From positions 124,001 through 188,000 of the forward strand of contig NZ_JAJITD010000003.1 of the NCBI RefSeq assembly GCF_020880815.1: a stretch of 64,000 bases of DNA. The letters are read 5' to 3'. The DNA is from Paraburkholderia sejongensis. Its GTDB lineage: Bacteria > Pseudomonadota > Gammaproteobacteria > Burkholderiales > Burkholderiaceae. The notes beneath the pieces were generated by a model that searched no databases, was not told the origin of the DNA, and worked only from the letters and a program-made list of their open reading frames with translations. This document shows positions 57,616-64,000 of the stretch, one piece after another (the first letter of the stretch is position 1; each line of letters begins with the position of its first letter). A program made the position numbers and the translations under genes.

Positions 57616-58389
57616 TCAGAAAATGGCCAGCGACGCGTTCGTGATGTCCGTCATCAGCATGTGACCAGGCGCGTGCGCGATCGCAATCGGCAGCTTCGCG
57701 GCCATCAACGCCGTTTGCGGTGTCACACCGCAAGCCCAATAGACAGGCAGCTCGCCCGCGCGGATCGTTACCGCGTCGCCGAACTCGGGGCGCGCGAGAT
57801 CGGCAATGCCGAGTTCAGCCGGATCGCCGATATGCACGGGCGCGCCGTGCACCCCCGGAAAACGGCTCGTGATCTGCACGGCGCGGATCGCGTCGGCACC
57901 GCGAAGCGGCCGCATCGACACGACCAGTTCGCCGCCGAATACACCCGCGCGCTGGTTCGGAACCTTGGTGCGATACATCGGCACGTTGCGGCCTTCTTCG
58001 ACATGACGCAATCCGATCCCCTCCTTCGCCAGCATGTGCTCGAACGAGAATGAACAGCCGATCGCGAACACGACGAAATCGTCCTGCCAAAGCGCTTCGA
58101 TCGATTCGACGCGCTCGCTCAACTGACCGTCGCGATAAACGTTGTACGCGGGGACGTCGCTGCGGATGTCGATGTCGCGCCCGAGCATCGGCACCCGAAA
58201 GTCTCCGGGCTCGCCCACGCCGAGCAACGGACATGGCTTCGGATTCGCATGACAAAAGCGCAGGAAATCGTGCGCGTGTGCGGCGGGCAGGATCGCCAGA
58301 TTGGCTTGCGCGTAGTCGCCGCAGTATCCGGCTGTCGGGGCGCGGAAGTCGCGATGGCGTACGGCCTGGCGGAATTCGAATGGCGTCAT
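57616..58389 (-). CDS. DUF1445 protein, D-glutamate cyclase/putative hydro-lyase family
   Basis: A 257-residue protein of the DUF1445/UPF0317 family: [68 protein letters not shown] and the end [20 protein letters not shown]...MLMTDITN. The human relative DGLUCY turns D-glutamate into 5-oxo-D-proline; bacterial members were formerly called hydro-lyases. It is the first gene of the operon under a divergent LysR regulator, and 146 bases separate it from the MFS gene. Confidence 0.88.
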   Translation of the reverse strand: MTPFEFRQAVRHRDFRAPTAGYCGDYAQANLAILPAAHAHDFLRFCHANPKPCPLLGVGEPGDFRVPMLGRDIDIRSDVPAYNVYRDGQLSERVESIEALWQDDFVVFAIGCSFSFEHMLAKEGIGLRHVEEGRNVPMYRTKVPNQRAGVFGGELVVSMRPLRGADAIRAVQITSRFPGVHGAPVHIGDPAELGIADLARPEFGDAVTIRAGELPVYWACGVTPQTALMAAKLPIAIAHAPGHMLMTDITNASLAIF

Positions 58390-58461
58390 GGTGTCAGCGG
58401 TGCTCGGGAGGGTTTGGGTGGTGATCCGCGGTGGCGAGATGTTTTCGTACCGTCAGGCCAA

Positions 58462-58504
58462 GCATAGAAAAGAAGATTTTTTTGCGCCAACTAGTTTTCT
58501 TTGC
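58462..58504. promoter_or_regulatory. Inverted repeat in the divergent DUF1445/LysR promoter region
   Basis: GCATAGAAAA (58462-58471) and TTTTCTTTGC (58495-58504) match as a 10-bp inverted repeat with one mismatch across 23 bases. It lies in an AT-rich patch between the divergent genes and may be part of the LysR control site. Confidence 0.4.
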
Positions 58505-58603
58505 ACCTGTTGAATAGAATTTCTTAACGGATTCGCGGGTTTTCCCGGATCACGCTGAGTTTTTTGGAGCGGTTGGACCGTTGTCCGCACCCATCTTCGG
58601 GCT

Positions 58604-59536
58604 ATGAATACGCGCTTTCTCGAAACTTTCGTCACGCTCGCCAAGCTGCGCAGCTTCCGGACCACCGCGACGGCGCTGCACGCTACGCCTGCCGCGATTT
58701 CGCAGCGCGTGAAGGCATTGGAAGACGAATTGCACACCGTGCTCGTCGATCGCGAAAGCCGCGAATTCCGGCTCACGCCGAACGGCGAATATCTGCTCGG
58801 CTACGCGAAAGCGGTGGTCGAGGCGACGCGTCAGCTGCAGACCGCCGCGTCGGATGAAGGTGCGATGCGCGGCAAGCTGCGGCTCGGCGTGATCGAAACG
58901 GTGGTGCACAGCTGGCTCGCCGATTACCTGCGACGACTCTCGACCACTTTTCCACATCTGGAAGTCGAACTCGCGGTGGATGTGAGTGTGGTGTTGCAGA
59001 GGCGTTTGATGGCTGGCGAACTCGATCTGATCATCCGCGTGGAAGGCAGCGACGAGGAATCGGTGGTATGTGATGCGCTCGCGAATTACCCGGTGCACTG
59101 GATCGCGCGCGCGGGGCTCCTGCCGCTGTCGCGCAGCGGACTCGCGAAGCGCGTGCTGCGGCATCCGATCCTGACGTTCGGGCGGGGCACGGCTCCGCAT
59201 CGCGCGCTGGAGGACATCGTCGGCAAGCTCGCGCTCGCCAATGGGGTGCCGCTCGCGGATACGCGCATCACCGGTTCGCCGTCGATTTCGGTGATCGTGC
59301 GACTGGTCCGCGACGGCTTCGGCGTGGCGGCAATTCCGCGTCTGTTCGTCGATGATCTGATCACGCACGGCGAAGTGGTCGAACTGCCATTGCAGCCTTC
59401 GCCGCCGTCCATCGTCGTGTCGATGTCCAGACGCGCGGATGCGCCGCTGTTCGTGCACGGCGCGGCGAATGCGGCGCGCGCGGCGTGTCATGAATACTGC
59501 GAGCAGGGAGACCGGCGCTTGATCGAGCGGTTATAG
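58604..59536 (+). CDS. LysR-family transcriptional regulator of the 5-oxoproline cluster
   Basis: A 310-residue regulator: helix-turn-helix MNTRFLETFVTLAKLRSFRT and ALHATPAAISQRVKALEDEL, then the effector-binding domain (KLRLGVIETVVHSWLADYL). It is divergent from the DUF1445 gene, the classic arrangement in which a LysR protein controls the opposite operon. Confidence 0.92.
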   Translation: MNTRFLETFVTLAKLRSFRTTATALHATPAAISQRVKALEDELHTVLVDRESREFRLTPNGEYLLGYAKAVVEATRQLQTAASDEGAMRGKLRLGVIETVVHSWLADYLRRLSTTFPHLEVELAVDVSVVLQRRLMAGELDLIIRVEGSDEESVVCDALANYPVHWIARAGLLPLSRSGLAKRVLRHPILTFGRGTAPHRALEDIVGKLALANGVPLADTRITGSPSISVIVRLVRDGFGVAAIPRLFVDDLITHGEVVELPLQPSPPSIVVSMSRRADAPLFVHGAANAARAACHEYCEQGDRRLIERL

Positions 59537-59583
59537 ACGTGTAGTTGCGTATGATTGCCAGAAAGGATCCGATGGAGACATCC

Positions 59584-60546
59584 ATGTGCTATTCGGCCCA
59601 GATATACGCGGACTACCGTAAGTTTGTGCGTCAGTTCGGCGCCATCATGGATATTCACGAATTCGCCCGCCTGTTCTTTGAACGGGCAGAGGGAATCAGC
59701 AATGCGAAAATCCCCAAGGCAATGGAAGATGCGTTCGCGGAACCCCAAACCGAAGCGGAACGCGAAGTCAAAGCCCTGATCGACCGTTTCCGGGCGCAGC
59801 GCGCTTCAAAACTGGAACAGGAGCTTTTCCAGCAACGCAAAAGACTGACGGATGCGGAACGCTCACTGGCGACAAGGGTGACGAAAGCTGCGGCCGAAAG
59901 CCGGCGCATAGCGACCAGCAAGATAGAACAGACGTTAGGCTGGCTGGATGACCTCAAACGGACGGAACTGGAATCACGTGACTCGCGCATTTTTCCCGGG
60001 CAGTATGCGCCCGTATTGCTGATCGAAAACGGCCAGCGCGTCGTGCGTCCGATGCGCTATCAGTGCCGCATTGCCGGAAAGCCCGCGAACTACGACTTCA
60101 AATACCCGGGAACGTATAACGCCCGGCGCGATAGTCTCGATGGCTTCTGGAAGCCACTCTTCGGATACTCGCACTGCATTCTTGTCGTAAGTGCGTTTTA
60201 TGAAAATGTGAGTCGTGCAAGAAGGGAAGGGCGTGAACTCGCCGAGGGCGAGAAAGACGAAAATGTCGTCCTTCAATTCAAACCAGATTCGCCTCACGAC
60301 ATGCTTGTTGCCTGTCTATGGTCGCGCTGGTCGGCGCCCGGTGAGCCAGACCTGCTGTCTTTCGCCGCTATTACGGATGAGCCTCCGCCGGAAATTCTGG
60401 CCGCTGGGCACGACCGCTGCATCGTTCCAATCAAGCCTGAAAACATCGATGCGTGGCTCAATCCGGATGCATCTAACCTCGCGGCGCTCCACGCAATACT
60501 TGATGACCGGGACCGGCCGTACTACGAACACCGCTTGGCTGCGTGA
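59584..60546 (+). CDS. SOS response-associated peptidase (SRAP/YedK/HMCES family) with helical insertion
   Basis: A 320-residue SRAP protein. The start is fixed at ATG 59584 because family activity needs Cys2 after Met removal (MCYSAQ); GGAGA precedes it. Other SRAP features are ENGQRVVRPMRYQ, the SAFYEN segment with the conserved Glu, FAAITDEPP and the late HDRCIVPI histidine. These proteins crosslink to abasic sites in single-stranded DNA. Compared with ~220-residue YedK it has about 100 extra residues (about 40-130), charged and helical, probably a coiled coil. Confidence 0.88.
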   Translation: MCYSAQIYADYRKFVRQFGAIMDIHEFARLFFERAEGISNAKIPKAMEDAFAEPQTEAEREVKALIDRFRAQRASKLEQELFQQRKRLTDAERSLATRVTKAAAESRRIATSKIEQTLGWLDDLKRTELESRDSRIFPGQYAPVLLIENGQRVVRPMRYQCRIAGKPANYDFKYPGTYNARRDSLDGFWKPLFGYSHCILVVSAFYENVSRARREGRELAEGEKDENVVLQFKPDSPHDMLVACLWSRWSAPGEPDLLSFAAITDEPPPEILAAGHDRCIVPIKPENIDAWLNPDASNLAALHAILDDRDRPYYEHRLAA

Positions 60547-60741
60547 CGTTTTATTCCGACTGGCCGAATCGCAGTGGCACCGGGATCGAGATCGACTCAG
60601 CGTCCCTTCGCGACTCTCGCAAGCTGCACCATCTCCAGCAGGCCACCATGGCGGCGTTCGGGGGCGGCGTGTCTGTCACGCCGCGGGACCGGGCCGCTGT
60701 CCGGTCACCCGTGAGGGCACACGGCCGCTCTCGAAACGATG

Positions 60742-60850
60742 TCAGATGCACGCGTGGCCAATCAGGTCACGCGGATGGCGCGGCGTGCCGCGCGCCTTCA
60801 GGTAAGCCGGTGTAGCGGCCGCAACGAGCGCCGTTCCAAGACGAAGCGTG
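60742..60850 (-). pseudogene. Fragment of a LysR-family effector domain
   Basis: The minus strand reads LGTALVAAATPAYLKARGTP and RHPRDLIGHACI, the mid-part of a LysR effector-binding domain, and then meets a stop. Nothing recognisable as LysR continues on either side. It is a relic. Confidence 0.55.
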
Positions 60851-60928
60851 CTCCGGAAAGGTCTGATCCGCGTGCCGGTTCTGCCGGGTGCTGCTTCGGG
60901 CACTGCGTCGGACACTGCGTCGGACACA

Positions 60929-61207
60929 TCAACCGCCCCGATACATGGGATCGATCGAGTCGCCCCCGGGGGCGCGTTTGCCGGACTGCGACGGCGTCGG
61001 CACGCCACCGTTGGCGCCGCCATTGTTCTTGTGAACCACGCTGGCGTGGTGCAACGGCATCGTTTTACTGCTTTGCGGTGCTGCCGCTGCGCTGCCGGAG
61101 CGACAAGGCACGTAAGCGCCCGCGAAAGCAAGCGCAGCCAGCGGTGCTGAGCACGCGACCAGAAGGTAAGCGACAGTTTTCGCAACTGGGTGGTTAGACG
61201 ACTTCAT
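60929..61207 (-). CDS. Small exported hypothetical protein
   Basis: A 92-residue protein with a signal-like or membrane segment (VAYLLVACSAPLAALAFAGA), then a polar Ser/Gly/Asn-rich tail ending GGDSIDPMYRGG. The ATG at 61207 follows GAGGGGGCC, so the longer open frame is not used. Unknown function. Confidence 0.55.
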   Translation of the reverse strand: MKSSNHPVAKTVAYLLVACSAPLAALAFAGAYVPCRSGSAAAAPQSSKTMPLHHASVVHKNNGGANGGVPTPSQSGKRAPGGDSIDPMYRGG

Positions 61208-61599
61208 GACGGCCCCCTCATAGTGGCGTATCCGGCACGGTGGCAATACCAGTGCCCATAGACGATAGACGGCGGACGATGCCAAAAAATGAACAACGTG
61301 CGTCACGAGGGAAAGCCATGGAGGGGCGCTACGGACGCCAAAAGTCGGAGCCCCACGTGCCACCCAGGAGACTGGGATCGTCTAGCCGCCACCGGTGCTT
61401 GGCCTATACGAAAGCAGCTGCGCAATCTACATCGTTGAAACGACAGGTACTCATTCTTCGGCTATTGCCGAGCGGCAGTGTTCTCACGAGCCGCGTACGA
61501 CGCACTCCGTGGCAACCCTGTATCGCATAGGGTTTTACATTTAACAGACCAGCGAGTTCAATATATACGTGGCGCCCATGTCAACCACGGAGGCGCGGC
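61208..61599. other. Intergenic region without a supported gene
   Basis: About 390 bases. A 97-codon plus-strand open frame (61240-61530) has shadow-like composition. The DoxX/TetR promoter should lie near the AT-rich end. Confidence 0.45.
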
Positions 61600-62001
61600 A
61601 TGCCTGCTTCTATCGCCTGGACTCTCGAAAGCCCGATTACGTCGATCTTCGCTCGTGTATTGCTCACGACTCTCTTCTGGAGCGCCGGTATATTCGGACT
61701 CTTCAATTTTTCGGCGATTGTCTCCGAAATGAACGCGGTGAACTTGCCCGCTCCGATCTCTTTTGCGGTGGCAACCATAGCCGTGCAGCTCGTCGGATCC
61801 TTGCTTTTAATCGGGAACTTCAATGGGTGGGGATGGTTGGGCGCAGCCGTTCTCGGCGTATTTACCTTGCTTACGATTCCGTTCGGCCATGCGTTTTGGA
61901 CTTTTGCTGAGCCGCGTCGAACCGAAGAGCTGCATATCGCGCTGGAGCATATTTCTGTCAGCGGCGGTATGCTGATCGCCGCAATTTTGACCTTGAAATG
62001 A
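61600..62001 (+). CDS. DoxX-family membrane protein
   Basis: A 133-residue protein with four helices (ARVLLTTLFWSAGIFGLFNF; MNAVNLPAPISFAVATIAVQ; LLLIGNFNGWGWLGAAVLGV; the last in GGMLIAAILTL), as in DoxX/DUF4870-like proteins. These proteins are linked to oxidative stress or quinone chemistry in some species. It has a GGAGG Shine-Dalgarno and its stop overlaps the TetR start (ATGA), so the regulator probably controls this small operon. Confidence 0.83.
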   Translation: MPASIAWTLESPITSIFARVLLTTLFWSAGIFGLFNFSAIVSEMNAVNLPAPISFAVATIAVQLVGSLLLIGNFNGWGWLGAAVLGVFTLLTIPFGHAFWTFAEPRRTEELHIALEHISVSGGMLIAAILTLK

Positions 62002-62654
62002 TCGTATTTCACATGACTACACTACCGCGCGGACGGCCCAAGGATCTAACGAAACGGGAAGCGCTTCTCGATGCGGCGCGCGAGTTGCTGCTCGAGCATG
62101 GGGCGGACGTTACGACCAGCGCTATTGCGGCACACGCGGGAGTAGCGAAAGCGACTTTGTTTGCGTATTTCGCGGACAAAGACGAATTGATCGACGCGGT
62201 AATTCGACGAGAGTCTGACCGGACAGCGACTGACGCGCAGTTGGCGCAGGGCTTGACGATGAACATCGTGGACGCGCTTCGCGAGTTCGGAATGCGCTTT
62301 ACGCGATTCATAAATGAGCGCGACCTGGCCGGATGGGATCGACTCATAGCGACGCCCGCGAAAAGAAGCCCAGAGCTTCCGAAGCGGTTTTTCGCGAGCG
62401 GTCCGGGACGCGGTCAAGCGATTCTCGCGTCGCTGATCCTTGATGCGATAGAGAAGGGGACACTCAAAGAATGCGACGCGATGCAGGCGGCGGATGACCT
62501 GGCCGGACTGTGGATCGGTTTCTCCAACCTTGAAGTGAAACTTGGCGCCCGCGCTCCATTCACCGACGCGCAATTGCGGGAGAAAGTCGATCATGGAATC
62601 GATGTCTTCATGCGATTCTATGGGCCTGAACGCGAGCGGCGAACTCGTAAATGA
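61998..62654 (+). CDS. TetR/AcrR-family transcriptional regulator
   Basis: A 218-residue repressor. The N-terminal helix-turn-helix (REALLDAARELLLEHGADVT; IAAHAGVAKATLFAYFADKD) is followed by a ligand domain with an AefR-like C-terminal part (DRLIATPAKRSPELPKRFFA). The ATG at 61998 is coupled to the DoxX stop; 62013 is an alternative start. Confidence 0.9.
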   Translation: MIVFHMTTLPRGRPKDLTKREALLDAARELLLEHGADVTTSAIAAHAGVAKATLFAYFADKDELIDAVIRRESDRTATDAQLAQGLTMNIVDALREFGMRFTRFINERDLAGWDRLIATPAKRSPELPKRFFASGPGRGQAILASLILDAIEKGTLKECDAMQAADDLAGLWIGFSNLEVKLGARAPFTDAQLREKVDHGIDVFMRFYGPERERRTRK

Positions 62655-62801
62655 GCGCACATGGCGGCGCTAAGCCCGTGGTTTCTTCCATAGGGCCTGG
62701 TCGACGCCCGCCGACACGTTCCAGCAGCCGATGGCAAGCATTGAATGAACCTTAACGCTATTCGCAACGGCCGGGATCGGACGGCGGATTGAACCGGTGG
62801 G

Positions 62802-62816
62802 AAACACCGGGTGTTT
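62802..62816. terminator. Short palindrome between convergent genes
   Basis: AAACACC (62802-62808) and GGTGTTT (62810-62816) form a near-perfect palindrome just before the UbiX stop; an overlapping CCGGTG/CACCGG hairpin (62794-62810) is an alternative. Weak, no T-tract. Confidence 0.3.
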
Positions 62817-62821
62817 GATTC

Positions 62822-63415
62822 CTATGCAGCCAATTCATCGCGCCACGCGGCAATCCGGCCAGTGTCGAGTCCGAATTGATCGAGCGCGCGAGTGACCGAA
62901 TGATCGACCATTTCCGTCAAACTCGCGGGTTTTGCATAGAACGCGGGGACCGGCGGAAAAATCGTGGCGCCCGCTTCGGTCAGTGTCGTCATATTGCGCA
63001 AGTGGATCAGATTCAGCGGCGTTTCCCTGACCATCAGCACCAGAGGTAAGCGCTCCTTGAGCACGACGTCGGCCGCGCGCGTGAGCAGCGTGCTCGTGAC
63101 GCCCGACGCGAGTTCACCGACCGTGCGCATCGAGCAGGGCACGACCAGCATGCCGAGCGTGCGGAACGAACCCGAAGCAATCGACGCGCCTACATCCGCA
63201 ATCGGGTGAACATGGGTTGCCAGCGCATGGACCGCATCGCGCGAAAGCGACGACTCGTATTCGCGAGTCAGTTCGGCCGCGCGTGAAATGACCAGATGCG
63301 TTTCGACGTCCATCTCCTTTAGCAGACGCAACGCGCGCTCGGCATAAATGAAGCCGGTGGCGCCGGTTATTCCGACGATAAGGCGCTTATGGTCGTGACG
63401 AGCATGCTTATTCAT
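62822..63415 (-). CDS. ubiX: UbiX-family flavin prenyltransferase
   Basis: A 197-residue flavoprotein: FMN motif VGITGATGFIYAERALRLL, SMRTVGELASG, and the prenyl-site region RETPLNLIHLRNMTTLTEAG, FPPVPAFYAKP. It makes prenylated FMN for UbiD-type decarboxylases. The ATG at 63415 overlaps the end of the upstream ubiD-like gene by 8 bases, so the longer open frame is rejected. As a gene paired with a non-essential ubiD it may serve aromatic-acid decarboxylation rather than ubiquinone synthesis. Confidence 0.9.
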   Translation of the reverse strand: MNKHARHDHKRLIVGITGATGFIYAERALRLLKEMDVETHLVISRAAELTREYESSLSRDAVHALATHVHPIADVGASIASGSFRTLGMLVVPCSMRTVGELASGVTSTLLTRAADVVLKERLPLVLMVRETPLNLIHLRNMTTLTEAGATIFPPVPAFYAKPASLTEMVDHSVTRALDQFGLDTGRIAAWRDELAA

Positions 63416-64000
63416 CGTTGCCTCCGAACAGTTCGGGAGCGAAGGGGCGCGGATCGACTTCCTTGAACTTCGCACGCTCGAATTCGGCCCGCAGGTGGAA
63501 TGGGGCGGTGCAATCGAACACGGTTTTGCAGGTGACACCGCGCGCCGGCAGTGCGGGATTGAACTCGGGCGATTGCGAAGGGTCCAGTACGTGGCCGTTG
63601 ATCTTCGGCAGGAACATGGTCGAGACGTCGCCTTGATAACGCGTTGTCATGGCCCACATCACGTCGTTCGTATCGAACGGGTCCACGTCCGCGTCGACGA
63701 GAATCACGTTCTTCAGTTCCGAGTAGACGCCTAGTGCGATGATCGCCGCCTGGCGGGCGCGACCGTCGTCGAACGCCGACTTTTTGTTCACCTGGATCAC
63801 AGCGAGAAGTTTGCCGCCGCCGGCCGTGTGCGCGTAGACCTGACTGACGAAGCCCGGCATCGCTGCTTCGAGCGCATTGAAGATGCTCGCCTCGGTGGGG
63901 ATGCCGGCCAGGCTCGTGTGTTCTTCTCCCGGCCCGACCAGCGTTTGCATAATGGCTTCGCGGCGCATCGTGACGGCCTTCACCTTGATGACAGGAAGCG
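63408..64000 (-). CDS. UbiD-family decarboxylase, C-terminal part (gene continues beyond window)
   Basis: The frame stays open to the window end. The visible ~195 residues cover the C-terminal part of a UbiD-fold protein: GPGEEHTSLAGIPTEASIFN, AHTAGGGKLLAVIQVNKKS, VDADVDPFDTNDVMWAMTTR and DPSQSPEFNPALPA. The prMn-FMN-binding N-terminal half lies outside. Such proteins decarboxylate aromatic or unsaturated acids with the UbiX product; the partner gene follows directly. Confidence 0.88.
   Translation of the reverse strand, partial: LPVIKVKAVTMRREAIMQTLVGPGEEHTSLAGIPTEASIFNALEAAMPGFVSQVYAHTAGGGKLLAVIQVNKKSAFDDGRARQAAIIALGVYSELKNVILVDADVDPFDTNDVMWAMTTRYQGDVSTMFLPKINGHVLDPSQSPEFNPALPARGVTCKTVFDCTAPFHLRAEFERAKFKEVDPRPFAPELFGGNDE

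Overview
The window is GC-rich DNA with Burkholderiales character, most likely Paraburkholderia or a close relative. This rests on gene content and protein style: a hydroxyproline catabolic cluster, an aa3-type oxidase with fused subunits I and III, a type VI secretion (T6SS) effector module, a ribbon-helix-helix regulator next to a PHB-depolymerase-type esterase, and many small lineage-restricted proteins. No search was run, so the genus is an inference. No rRNA, complete tRNA, CRISPR array or replication origin was seen.

1-7.6 kb: the end of a zinc alcohol/formaldehyde dehydrogenase, then a tightly overlapping respiratory operon (cytochrome c oxidase subunit II with a cytochrome c domain, fused subunits I+III, a small membrane protein, CtaG, a tri-haem cytochrome c). 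7.8-14 kb: hydroxyproline degradation (Pyr4H2C deaminase, a periplasmic amino-acid binding protein, 4-hydroxyproline epimerase, three-subunit D-hydroxyproline dehydrogenase). 14.2-16.7 kb: a secreted PQQ-type sugar dehydrogenase and NudC. 16.9-24.4 kb: a polyol operon (xylitol-type dehydrogenase, L-xylulose-reductase-like SDR, SorC regulator, ABC permeases and binding protein) with its ATPase transcribed divergently. 24.7-28.2 kb: MFS transporter, Ldh-family dehydrogenase and LysR regulator.

28.2-50.4 kb is accessory. It holds a T6SS effector cassette (DUF6484 protein with a premature stop, DUF2169 adaptor, ketosynthase-like protein, PAAR-like DUF4150 protein with a histidine-rich putative nuclease tail, propeller-like putative immunity protein, decayed HEAT-repeat protein). 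It also holds a purine nucleoside permease-like protein, a split gene, a trypsin-like protease, and a cluster of related ~95-residue proteins of unknown function. Further along are an extra S21 ribosomal protein gene, a receiver protein, a histidine kinase cut off by an IS66 remnant, a dnaE2 remnant, and a ribbon-helix-helix regulator/esterase pair with a striking four-box operator. Gene density is low and several reading frames are broken, consistent with repeated insertion and decay.

50.8-64 kb returns to metabolic DNA: a chemoreceptor; a LysR-controlled cluster of D-glutamate-cyclase-like DUF1445 protein, MFS transporter and fused 5-oxoprolinase/hydantoinase; an SRAP (HMCES/YedK) protein; a DoxX/TetR pair; and the start of a UbiX/UbiD decarboxylase operon cut by the window end.
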